A DNA stretch of 64,000 nucleotides from Lachnoclostridium sp. (GTDB lineage Bacteria; Bacillota_A; Clostridia; Lachnospirales; Lachnospiraceae): contig SVDR01000003.1 in NCBI GenBank assembly GCA_015057755.1, positions 3,625 through 67,624 of the forward strand, given 5' to 3'. Both the position numbers and the translations under genes were made by a program. Numbering within the stretch: the stretch's first letter is position 1; each line of letters starts with the position of its first letter. The notes beneath the pieces are model-generated. The model saw only the letters and a list, made by a program, of their open reading frames with translations, was not told where the DNA came from and did no database searches. Positions 44,588 through 52,570 of this stretch are shown here, one piece after another.

Positions 44588-46192
44588 CTATGTACCTCCA
44601 AGTCGTTGGTTATATTCCCTGACCTTATCAGCCAGGATATTTAGCATTTTGTCTTTGAAATAGAAGGCTTTCTTAATCCTCAGATACCCGATCCCAGACA
44701 CTACGATTATCACTTCTTCGTCTCTTGTTAGAGTTACCAGATCACTGGTCTCTATGATCGGACGGTCTTCATAAGAGTATGATCGGTTGCGGTTCTTTCC
44801 CGTGTTCTGTGTTTCCCTTTTGTCCTTAAATTTGCCGGCCCATTCAGACACCATCCGGCCGGTCTCGGGATCACTCGCTTCACAGATAACCTTCACGCGG
44901 CAGTTATCAACCAACACTTTCGACTCCGCTTTTGAGTACACCATCTCCACCTGTCCCAGGGACTGGAACGCGAGTAGGATCATAACCTTTTTGCTGCGGA
45001 GTGTTGCCAGAGCTCCGAAGATTCCCTCGATACGACCAAGTCTGGCAAACTCATCGATCACGACCAGAACAGGCTTCTCTTCGTTTTCACTCCGGCGTTC
45101 AAGCTCCCTCAGGGTCTGAACCGTACACAGACGCATAAGCGGTTTATAGCTTTCAAGCAAATGCTCCGGAACTGCCAGGAAGATCGACTTACCTTCACGG
45201 AATGACATCGGACTTGCCTTTGTATAGTTGTCCCGCAGACAGAAGCGGATGTCGGATTTGCTGAAGATAGATAACGATGTGGTCATTTCCGTCATGATGT
45301 CCTCGATACTCTCGGCTTTCTTCCCTGCATACTTCGCCAGATACTTATAATGCAGATCATTCCGGTCACTCTCTGAAATAATGTCCGCAATCAGTGTCCC
45401 TAGTTCAGCTTCTAGTATTCGATTCACAGAGTCGATGAACGAATCTCCCTGTTTGTAAAAGTAAAGGAGCAGCCCTGTGAACATGGTCCGGGCGTTCTCC
45501 ACGAAAAAGGTGTCCTGAGTACTGGTGCTGATGATAAGGGACTGAGCAATCTCTTCCATGGTCTCTATGAGCAGATCGCCTGATGGATTTTTGTGTAAAC
45601 GATAATACGGGTCCCATCCACAGCTTGTACGGTCACTGGGATCAACCACCATGACCTCCTCATCGTACCTGTAGGTTGATTTTTCATGAAGTTCTCCCTT
45701 GATGTCGATAGCAAAGGTCTGATATGACTGTTTTCTGGCCGCGAAATTCGCAAGCAGCGTATCAAGAAGAACAGTGGATGTTTTTCCAGAACCTGGTCCT
45801 CCGATGATACAGTAGTGATATACTGTGTCCAGCGGGATTCGCACGTACTTCTTTCTCCACTTTCCAAGAACGATCCCTTCCGGTTCCTTTGATAGCAGTT
45901 TGCCCGGTACTTGTGGATGGATGGCCTGTTGCTTTAATGCGGACTCCTTCCTGATCCGCGAATCCGGGATCAATCCATCTCCGATCACAAACTCATCCAG
46001 GCTCTTTCCCTCACACACTGTGGACCAGAGATTATTAAACATGATCCACACCAGAACAGCCAGGGAGAGGATTGCGATTTGCGATACCTCGATGTTCTCA
46101 TAAATCCGTGGCAGGATTAGCGCCAGTACTGGAACAATCCATATCCCGGTCCATGCGATCAGGTTACGAATCGTCTTCAGGATCCGTTTCAT
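44588..46192 (-). CDS. VirD4/TraG-type coupling protein
   Basis: This 534-residue ATPase couples the relaxosome to a type IV secretion channel. The start at 46192 has AGGAGG eight bases upstream. Two membrane helices lie near residues 10-55. Walker A is GGPGSGKTST near residue 150, Walker B is VLVVIDEFARLGR near 375, and the RecA-like core follows. No other T4SS gene is in the element, so transfer needs a channel from another element. The small gene at 46164 overlaps its first 29 bases. Confidence 0.93.
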   Translation of the reverse strand: MKRILKTIRNLIAWTGIWIVPVLALILPRIYENIEVSQIAILSLAVLVWIMFNNLWSTVCEGKSLDEFVIGDGLIPDSRIRKESALKQQAIHPQVPGKLLSKEPEGIVLGKWRKKYVRIPLDTVYHYCIIGGPGSGKTSTVLLDTLLANFAARKQSYQTFAIDIKGELHEKSTYRYDEEVMVVDPSDRTSCGWDPYYRLHKNPSGDLLIETMEEIAQSLIISTSTQDTFFVENARTMFTGLLLYFYKQGDSFIDSVNRILEAELGTLIADIISESDRNDLHYKYLAKYAGKKAESIEDIMTEMTTSLSIFSKSDIRFCLRDNYTKASPMSFREGKSIFLAVPEHLLESYKPLMRLCTVQTLRELERRSENEEKPVLVVIDEFARLGRIEGIFGALATLRSKKVMILLAFQSLGQVEMVYSKAESKVLVDNCRVKVICEASDPETGRMVSEWAGKFKDKRETQNTGKNRNRSYSYEDRPIIETSDLVTLTRDEEVIIVVSGIGYLRIKKAFYFKDKMLNILADKVREYNQRLGGT

Positions 46193-46313
46193 GCTGTCTA
46201 TCCTCCTGGCGTATCTCAGCCGCCACCTTATATACATGATACCGATCACGTTCTAATAACAGCTCATCCATCTCGTCTTCGTGGATGATATAGTATTTCC
46301 CTATCTTCCTCAT
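46164..46313 (-). CDS. Small hypothetical protein overlapping the TraG start
   Basis: This 49-residue acidic-to-basic product (MRKIGKYYIIHEDEMDELLL) has GGTGAGG before its ATG and overlaps the coupling protein gene by 29 bases in another frame. It may be translationally coupled to that gene. No motif is recognised, so support is moderate. Confidence 0.5.
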   Translation of the reverse strand: MRKIGKYYIIHEDEMDELLLERDRYHVYKVAAEIRQEDRQHETDPEDDS

Positions 46314-47141
46314 GTTGTACCTCACCTTGTATATTGCCTTCTAATAGTATTATGCAAGAATGCTCAACAAAAAATCGCACTTCTTACCCTTATACACCAC
46401 TAAATTTCGATTATTCACAATGTAAGTGAGTTAATGGGATGTTATCCACACATTTCCCTTGTTATTTGTGTATACATCTATCCGCTTATCTTCCTCCACT
46501 TATGTATTACAGTACCTATAGAGTTCCTTATGAGGCCGAATCCCTCCGGGATCTATGAAGCCAGATTCATTGTTCTATTTGATGAAGCCTGTTGCACTCC
46601 TGATGTCTGTGTCATCCACTTGCTGAAGATTTCCAGTTACACTCTTACCCAAACAAACACAGGGCGGCATACATCAGGCACTCGAGGATGACACAGGGCA
46701 CTCTCTGTGACGGAAACACCTGGATTCTGATGGACTCTAAAGAACAATCCCGCCATGATTTCAAGAAGTTTACCCGCGGGATTGTGGCCTCATGCAAACT
46801 TAACAATAGCTCGGCCTGCTCATGGCCTCGGATGGCGCCTCTAGGTTGCTCTGGGTTCTCCCAAGGTTCTCATAAGGTATGAACAAGTTAATTGGCATAA
46901 ATACCAGATAATAACAACAACTTGGGAAAAACCTCGGTTTTCCTTGTAAATACAAGGTTTTCTCAATTTTACAGAGTCTGATTTTTCTATATCCAAGATT
47001 CTGCTTTTTTGTTTGAGCCTGACAGATCGCGAAAGAATTTCCGTCAAAAAAACTTGCAGAAATTTCAAAATAAAATTCGCCATTTTCCCTAAAACTCACA
47101 TTATATATAAGAGAATAATCATAAAAGAAAGGATATTGTAT
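46314..47141. other. 828-base gap, candidate plasmid origin region
   Basis: No convincing gene. It contains a dyad CCTTGTAAATACAAGG at 46942-46957, inverted AATCCCGC/GCGGGATT arms near 46747 and 46780, and ends just before the RepL-like gene. The stretch near 47061-47103 resembles one before the accessory cluster (35384-35426). A replication origin for RepL plasmids is usually near or inside rep, so the region is a candidate for oriV and copy control, but I cannot show iterons. Confidence 0.45.
46942..46957. promoter_or_regulatory. Palindromic dyad shared with the 751-bp cassettes
   Basis: CCTTGTAAATACAAGG here, CCTTGTATTTACAAGG at 33575-33590 and 52992-53007; all three are preceded by TT and followed by TTTTCTC. 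The shared symmetry points to an operator or recombination site used by the element. Confidence 0.55.
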
Positions 47142-47567
47142 ATGAAACTTCCCGTAAAGATTCCACAGCTCATGCGGTCTGATGGAAAGCTCAAGCTTGT
47201 CACAACCTCGAACTGTTCTCTCCGCAACTACCGCCGCATTTTTAATAATCAGGCTTTGCCCGTTATCGCACACTTTGCAAACAAGCAGACCCAGGTACTT
47301 CTGTACCTCATGTACAACGCAGATTCTAACAATTCCATTTTCTGCACCTATGCTGACATCATGGGTAACTGTGAGATCAAAGACAGATCCCTTGTTTCCA
47401 AGGTCCTGAAGGAGCTGACTGAAGCAGAAGCGATCGTAAAACTCACAACCTCACATTATATGCTGAACCCAGCGATCAGCATGCAGGGCAATAATGAGAA
47501 GTTCGGCCTTCTGGCCTCAGAATTCAATTCGTATGTAATGGAAAGTAAAAGAAGAAAGGAAAAATAA
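47142..47567 (+). CDS. repL: RepL-like plasmid replication initiator
   Basis: The start at 47142 has AGAAAGGA nine bases upstream. The 141-residue product has the winged-helix layout of Firmicutes RepL proteins: TQVLLYLMYNADSNNSIFCT, then YADIMGNCEIKDRSLVSKVL and YMLNPAISMQGN at the C-terminus. RepL starts rolling-circle or theta replication of small plasmids. Its presence in the enclosed part shows that the element can be, or was, an autonomous replicon. Likeness is by pattern only. Confidence 0.75.
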   Translation: MKLPVKIPQLMRSDGKLKLVTTSNCSLRNYRRIFNNQALPVIAHFANKQTQVLLYLMYNADSNNSIFCTYADIMGNCEIKDRSLVSKVLKELTEAEAIVKLTTSHYMLNPAISMQGNNEKFGLLASEFNSYVMESKRRKEK

Positions 47568-47570
47568 CAA

Positions 47571-47900
47571 ATGAAGAATTTTGATAAGATCAGTGACACA
47601 ATGATACTGGAAGCTAAGAAAACAAATCTTGTAAGCTTCCTCCGCTCTCGCCACCCGGACAGCATTTGGTTCGCGAGCCATCCAAATGCAAGGAAGTACC
47701 ATTGCTGGAGAAGCCGGAAGCATGACAGCCTCGTCTTCTTCACAGAAACAGACGGTATGGGAAACACCATTTACAAATACCACCGATGGTCCAACCGTGA
47801 ACAGGATGACGGCATTACATACCTCGTCAAGTATGAGGGCTACACATGGCCGGCTGCGGTCAGAGCATTAGCTTACTACTTTGACAACCTCGATTCATAA
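47571..47900 (+). CDS. Small protein resembling the N-terminal zinc/primase-like domain
   Basis: This 109-residue product follows repL by three bases. The pattern VSFLRSRHPDSIWFAS... then KHDSLVFF, KYHRWSNRE and ITYLVKYEGYTWPAAVRAL resembles the first domain of CHC2/DUF3991-type primase-like proteins of plasmids, in which a fold begins with a LxxxxRxHxxxW lead and ends with an MSFxEAV helix. The zinc-ligand Cys are largely absent. It may help replication. Confidence 0.6.
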   Translation: MKNFDKISDTMILEAKKTNLVSFLRSRHPDSIWFASHPNARKYHCWRSRKHDSLVFFTETDGMGNTIYKYHRWSNREQDDGITYLVKYEGYTWPAAVRALAYYFDNLDS

Positions 47901-47938
47901 ATAAACGGATGCCCTCTGGGGCACCCGTTTATTTTTTT
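47901..47938. terminator. Bidirectional terminator between rep and tns operons
   Basis: Arms AAATAAACGG and CCGTTTATTT around TGCCC..GGCA, with a T run on the plus strand. It closes the rep operon and lies at the end of tniQ. Confidence 0.85.
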
Positions 47939-48887
47939 ATGCGGTCCGTTGCCGTTTGTATCGGAGCCGTTTATATGGTGATCCACATAGCTGCCGTTCA
48001 TATTCGCCTGCAGCATTCGGCTTTCCAAAGGTTTCTTCCGGCATTTGACCGATCAGAGTTGCGAGAATGATGTATCGTTCCGGCGACGGAAAATTCCAAC
48101 TGCGCAACTTCATGGAAAGGCCCTGTGTAAAATATCCTCCGAAGCAGGAGCGTATAATCTGTGGTCCGTAAAAACCAACAAGGTCCTCGTATAGCTTCTC
48201 CGTGTCAATCATCCCTATACGGCTCCCGCAAACCGTACGATATTTTGCTTCCAGTTCGTGATCCAGATTGCTGTAGCCCTTAGTCGGGCTAAGCTCAAAC
48301 GGTGCCACCAGATACCGGTACATCATATCAGCCAGTTTCGACTCATACTCCTTTACCTCAAAGTCTGGTTCTCCAACCGTTTCGATAAAATCTGGCAGCA
48401 CAATGCTCTGCTTCCACTCCGTCACCCGTTGGTATTCGATCAGTCTGCAATGGTGTCTGGGACAGACTGTCATAAATGGTAGCTGATGTTCCCTGTGCCA
48501 GTAACTCTCTCCGTATCTGTCAACTTCTTCTTTCTGGCAGATTGGACAATACCGCAGTGTCTGCTTTGTTCTCGGTGTCGTTTTCCACCCAAAGTCCACT
48601 TGTTTCTCCTGAGATACGGACTCCAACAGTCTCTGTTTTTCCTCAAATGGTTTGATCCTACAGAAGTAAGGGAAGAGTGTATGGTTTATGACCAGTTTTT
48701 TTACATCAAAGACGTCCTCCGGCAGTGTCTGCAGTATATTGAAGATACTCCGATTTGGAAAAAGAAAGAATGGCTCTTCGCTACTGCGGTTCAGTAGCAT
48801 GCTCTTATTACAGCTCCTGATATGGAATCGGCACAATACGCTGTACCAAAGTTCATCCGGGTATGGAGTGGGAAAATATGGGAGCAT
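47937..48887 (-). CDS. tniQ: TniQ/TnsD-family target selector
   Basis: This 316-residue protein starts at the ATG 48887, whose first base is the last base of the TAA of tnsC (TAATG), so translation is coupled. TniQ features are PYPDELWYSVLCRFH near residue 11, the zinc-binding RYCPICQKEEVDRYGESYWH near 115 and CPRHHCRL near 142. TniQ/TnsD proteins choose the target and recruit TnsC. At this length it is like the short TniQ proteins of Tn5053-type and some Firmicutes elements rather than Tn7 TnsD. It is the only candidate selector here. Confidence 0.92.
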   Translation of the reverse strand: MLPYFPTPYPDELWYSVLCRFHIRSCNKSMLLNRSSEEPFFLFPNRSIFNILQTLPEDVFDVKKLVINHTLFPYFCRIKPFEEKQRLLESVSQEKQVDFGWKTTPRTKQTLRYCPICQKEEVDRYGESYWHREHQLPFMTVCPRHHCRLIEYQRVTEWKQSIVLPDFIETVGEPDFEVKEYESKLADMMYRYLVAPFELSPTKGYSNLDHELEAKYRTVCGSRIGMIDTEKLYEDLVGFYGPQIIRSCFGGYFTQGLSMKLRSWNFPSPERYIILATLIGQMPEETFGKPNAAGEYERQLCGSPYKRLRYKRQRTA

Positions 48888-50224
48888 TATATACACCTTC
48901 TTTCTATCAGATTTAACTCCTCAAGTCTCTTTAGGAAGTCCGTTCCACTTTTTGACAATTCCAGAATATCGGTCTCATCTCTTCCCGATTCCGGCCGGCC
49001 TCGCTTCGTTGCAAAATAACGATGGCCTGATTCCTCAGATCCTTCCATCTCTACTTCCTTCACATTAAAATCCGATATGCTTGTGCCGTTGCCTCCGTAA
49101 TACTTGGGAACATCGATTCCTAGCATTGCGACTGCCTGCTTCATCAGCTCATACGTGACCTTCTCCGCACCCGTAAGGATTGCCTGGATCTGCGCTTCCT
49201 GTACCACCTTCACGATGTATGCGGGAATCCCGGCGGTCAGGTCATAAATCTGCTTCATCAGTTTCTCTGTAAGCTCACTCTCTTTCAATGTGACCTGATA
49301 GTTCCAAAGCTCTGTGATAAACTTCCGGTATGATACATCATACTTTAACGGCAGGAGTCTCAGACCTCTTGTTCTGCGTTTTAGATGTTCCTTTTGAACA
49401 AACAACTCTTCCGCATCCAGGGTTCCGCAAAAGAGCAGGGACGTGGCGGTCTCGTTTGTCAACTCAACCAGAAACTTGATCAGCGGCTTCGTCTGGTTTG
49501 TCTTCGCGGCTGTCCGCACGGCATTCTGTATCTCATCGATCACAATGACTCCTACATGATGGTTCATGCAGATGATTTTCAGTTTTGCAGAAAGAGCGCT
49601 TGCTGCAAGATTCCTCGACTTTGCAATCTGTGTAAAGTAATCAGATCCAAGTGCCCGGTCTATCGCTGCAAGGGTATTAAAGACCATCGTTTTAATGGAA
49701 CAGTCAGACGGACATTCCACCACAAGGTAGTTGATCTGCTTCGTGTAAAACTCCTTTCCCTGATACCGCGTGTGTAGGATGACCTGTGGCATGAGACTCA
49801 GACACCTGCGGATCGTAGACGTTTTTCCGATACCCGGCACTCCAAGAACTGCTCCCGAATACACCTGTGTTGCATATGGGAGTGAGCGTTCCCGTCCTGT
49901 TCGAAAGTCCATATATATCGCATTGAGCTGACGGACACTCTCGACGATCGTCTTAGACTGATAAGTAGATGTCATTGCACGGTACAGCATGTCATATACC
50001 ACATACATATAGTCCATCGGTTGGAACCACTTATCCAGATCCATCGTTTTCGCACGCCGTTCTTGTGGGCTCAGTTTTTCCATACCATATGAGCCAGGCA
50101 GATTGCTGCGGATCATCTCATTGAATGCTTCCCTCGACAACTGTTCCGGCAGCGCCTCCATATATGGATTTCCGTTCTCTTCTTTGTACTCCGCGGATAC
50201 CATGACTTCGTTTATGTACTTCAT
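48887..50224 (-). CDS. tnsC: TnsC-like AAA+ ATPase
   Basis: This 445-residue ATPase links target selection to the transposase. Walker A is GVPGIGKTSTIR near residue 130, Walker B is VGVIVIDEIQNAV near 235, and sensor segments follow (SLLFCGTLDAEEL). The N-terminal 120 residues are a linking domain. It is coupled to tnsB by a TAATG overlap and to tniQ by a second one. In Tn7-like systems TnsC filaments mark the target and give immunity. Confidence 0.93.
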   Translation of the reverse strand: MKYINEVMVSAEYKEENGNPYMEALPEQLSREAFNEMIRSNLPGSYGMEKLSPQERRAKTMDLDKWFQPMDYMYVVYDMLYRAMTSTYQSKTIVESVRQLNAIYMDFRTGRERSLPYATQVYSGAVLGVPGIGKTSTIRRCLSLMPQVILHTRYQGKEFYTKQINYLVVECPSDCSIKTMVFNTLAAIDRALGSDYFTQIAKSRNLAASALSAKLKIICMNHHVGVIVIDEIQNAVRTAAKTNQTKPLIKFLVELTNETATSLLFCGTLDAEELFVQKEHLKRRTRGLRLLPLKYDVSYRKFITELWNYQVTLKESELTEKLMKQIYDLTAGIPAYIVKVVQEAQIQAILTGAEKVTYELMKQAVAMLGIDVPKYYGGNGTSISDFNVKEVEMEGSEESGHRYFATKRGRPESGRDETDILELSKSGTDFLKRLEELNLIERRCI

Positions 50225-51993
50225 TACACGACCTCCTTCTCACGATTCTTTTTGATAATCTCTGGATTCACTCTGCCCTTGACAGCGCTTTCTTTCCCAT
50301 CAAGGATCCCTCTCACTTCCTTTATGAACTTCAGTCTTCCTTCAGCTTCTGCCTTTTGCAGTTCGCTTCGTTTTTCCCGTTCTGCCTTTTTCTGGGCCCG
50401 GAGTTCATCCTCCGTGATTCCCATATACCGCTTGTACGAACTGGAAAGTTCAAATTGAACCCATTCCTTCTCCGTCCGCACATAGATATTTGACACATCG
50501 TTCGGGTCAAATGCGATTGTTATTTTCTCCTTTCCGTTTACATTCTCGAAAATTCGATTATAATATTTATGCCCGTATAAGAGACCCTTGTAGAAGATTC
50601 CCTTTCGGCTCATGGCAACCTCAGTACGTGGCAGACCCATCCGGTATACTAATTTCTCATCGACCGGGATCATATCGGATCTGCCCTGTTCCGTATACCA
50701 GTTCCACAATCTTGCCGGTACCGGGTCAGCTTCACATGGTAATGCCGGGCAGTCCTGCAGCACCCGGCTGCTGTTTAGATACAAGATTGCGTGAATGACG
50801 ATTTTCGTGAATTCCTCCAGATTCAAGACAGCCTGGTTTCTGTAATCAACTGCCCATCGCTCCTCAAAGTTTCTTTCGATTGCACCATTTCCTCGAAGGA
50901 ATGGAAAATATCTGTCTTGCAGAAGATCAAAGCTCTTCTCGATCAGGCCTTTACTATCTGGCCTGAACGGCGGAAGTGTCTGGATATCAATCCCAAACGT
51001 AGAGACCCATTCCATCACACGTTTTCCCGTGAATTCCCTGCCTTTGTCGGTGATGATTTCGCTTGGAAGACCGCGGCTCGGCCATTGGTCCGCAGTAATC
51101 TCAATCCCATACTTCTTACAGAACGCAACCTTATCCTCAGCCGCATTACAGAGACAGGCGATCACAGCCTCCTCGCCATCCTCAAACCCAATGTATATTC
51201 CGGCAATCAGCTGTGTCACGGTATCGACTGCCATGTAAATATTCGGTCGTCCGATTACAGAGCTCTTATCCGTTCTTGACACCAGGTAGATGTCAGCATG
51301 CGTTGCGTCCATCTGATATGCGCCAACCCGCTTTCTCCATTCCATTTCAGAACCATGGAGCCCTCTCTGGTTCCGCTGATAATCCGAAAGTCCCTCACGT
51401 GCAATTCCTTTCCGCGCCTGCCTGTGATACCCGTTTTTGTAAAAATAGTGCCGGAACTGCCACCAGGTCGGGCTGTCTTCCTTTAGAACACCGTTTTCAT
51501 CCATAAATCGCGCCAAAAGCATAAGGTCAAATGCTGTTTGCAGGGAAACCCGTTTGGCACTGTAGTAAAACTCTTCAATCGCCCATGAAAACACCCTCTC
51601 AACGTCTGTTTTGGGTCTCTCAATTACTTCTCGTTCTTCGATTAATGGCCTTCCAGCAAGATGTTTATAATACAACAGCTGTATCCTGCGGATAGTTGTC
51701 TGATTATTCTCCGCCACTTCCTTAGCCACTTTTCGCCTCTCTTTTCGGTCAAAAATGCACTTTTCATTGATTATCAATGGATAAATGAGTGCTTCTCGCC
51801 GTTTTTGTCCCTCTGTGGACTCTTTCTCCATGCGGTTCAAGAAATCGGCCGGAAAGGCTATTCTCGTCATTGAATTATTTTCGGACTCAGGAATAAATCT
51901 CGGTTCACGTGGGTGATCGTACGATATGATCCACTCTCCGTCTTCCATCCGTTTAACCAAACGAAAAGTCTCTCCCATATACTCGTAGAACAT
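50224..51993 (-). CDS. tnsB: TnsB-like DDE transposase
   Basis: This 589-residue transposase has helix-turn-helix domains in the first 200 residues and an RNase H-fold core with catalytic Asp in YQMDATHADI near 230, Asp in IITDKGREFTG near 315, and Glu in SKGLIEKSFDLLQ near 350. A basic tail rich in Lys, Arg and Glu follows, as in TnsB. It should bind the 22-bp repeats at the cassette ends and join the 3' ends to target DNA. The ATG lies four bases after the tnsA stop. Confidence 0.95.
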   Translation of the reverse strand: MFYEYMGETFRLVKRMEDGEWIISYDHPREPRFIPESENNSMTRIAFPADFLNRMEKESTEGQKRREALIYPLIINEKCIFDRKERRKVAKEVAENNQTTIRRIQLLYYKHLAGRPLIEEREVIERPKTDVERVFSWAIEEFYYSAKRVSLQTAFDLMLLARFMDENGVLKEDSPTWWQFRHYFYKNGYHRQARKGIAREGLSDYQRNQRGLHGSEMEWRKRVGAYQMDATHADIYLVSRTDKSSVIGRPNIYMAVDTVTQLIAGIYIGFEDGEEAVIACLCNAAEDKVAFCKKYGIEITADQWPSRGLPSEIITDKGREFTGKRVMEWVSTFGIDIQTLPPFRPDSKGLIEKSFDLLQDRYFPFLRGNGAIERNFEERWAVDYRNQAVLNLEEFTKIVIHAILYLNSSRVLQDCPALPCEADPVPARLWNWYTEQGRSDMIPVDEKLVYRMGLPRTEVAMSRKGIFYKGLLYGHKYYNRIFENVNGKEKITIAFDPNDVSNIYVRTEKEWVQFELSSSYKRYMGITEDELRAQKKAEREKRSELQKAEAEGRLKFIKEVRGILDGKESAVKGRVNPEIIKKNREKEVV

Positions 51994-51996
51994 CCG

Positions 51997-52389
51997 CTAC
52001 ACCTCCTTCTCCATCACAACGATTTTCCAGTTGTCAATCTTGGATAGAGCCCAATACCTTCGGGAAAATTCCAGTTTTTCAATGACTGCTCTCTTTGACA
52101 GCATTTCCTCCGTCACTATCTCCCGGACAGCGATCGTTCCATTCATGTATCGGATCACAAAATCACTCACCCATGCTCCTTCAAAATACTCTTTTCGGAT
52201 GTCCACTCTTGGGATGTACGGGAATATCTCCTGGTCCAGTTCCACCTCTACTTCATATGCCTCTACTTCTGTATTGGCTTCTAGCAGCCTGGCATATTCC
52301 CTCGCAAGTTCTGTATGGGTACAATACGTGGAATCGTTCTTGCTACTTTTAAAATGAATGTCTCTTCGTCTCTTTCCCTGTCTTTCCAT
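51997..52389 (-). CDS. tnsA: TnsA-like endonuclease, short and divergent
   Basis: This 130-residue protein corresponds to the catalytic part of TnsA: helix THTELAREYARLLEANTEVE, then WVSDFVIRYMNG carrying the Asp, then AVREIVTEEM and the helix SRRYWALSKIDNWKIVV. In Tn7 the active site is a restriction-like Glu, Asp and Lys; here a Lys after the second acidic residue is not evident, since the strand ends REIV. TnsA normally cuts the 5' ends so that transposition is cut-and-paste. If this one cannot, transposition would be replicative. It is the first gene of the operon and lies next to the right cassette. Confidence 0.85.
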   Translation of the reverse strand: MERQGKRRRDIHFKSSKNDSTYCTHTELAREYARLLEANTEVEAYEVEVELDQEIFPYIPRVDIRKEYFEGAWVSDFVIRYMNGTIAVREIVTEEMLSKRAVIEKLEFSRRYWALSKIDNWKIVVMEKEV

Positions 52390-52570
52390 ACGGTATACTC
52401 CTTTTCATTTATTCAAGGTGAATGATTCGGAATCACGTCTCATTTGTTCACAGAAATGACATTATTTAGCTACAAAACGGCCATAAACAGCGGATTTTTG
52501 AACCTCTCAAGCCCGAAAATCGGCTTTTTTACCACAAACTCGGAATAATTCGATTTATTCGGAATTTCTA
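52390..52570 (-). promoter_or_regulatory. Promoter region of the tns operon, with repeated TTCCGAAT blocks
   Basis: The 181 bases between tnsA and the right cassette hold three copies of a TTCCGAAT-like motif (52428, 52541-52549 and 52560-52567) and the AAAGGAG site of tnsA. The 11-mer CGGAATAATTC at 52541-52551 recurs at 33913-33923 just after the left cassette. A regulator may bind here. The -10 and -35 are not clear to me. Confidence 0.45.

Noticed and set aside
46434..46882. Two short plus-strand open frames in the pre-rep gap
   Set aside because: No good ribosome binding site, no recognisable motif, and the composition is not gene-like.
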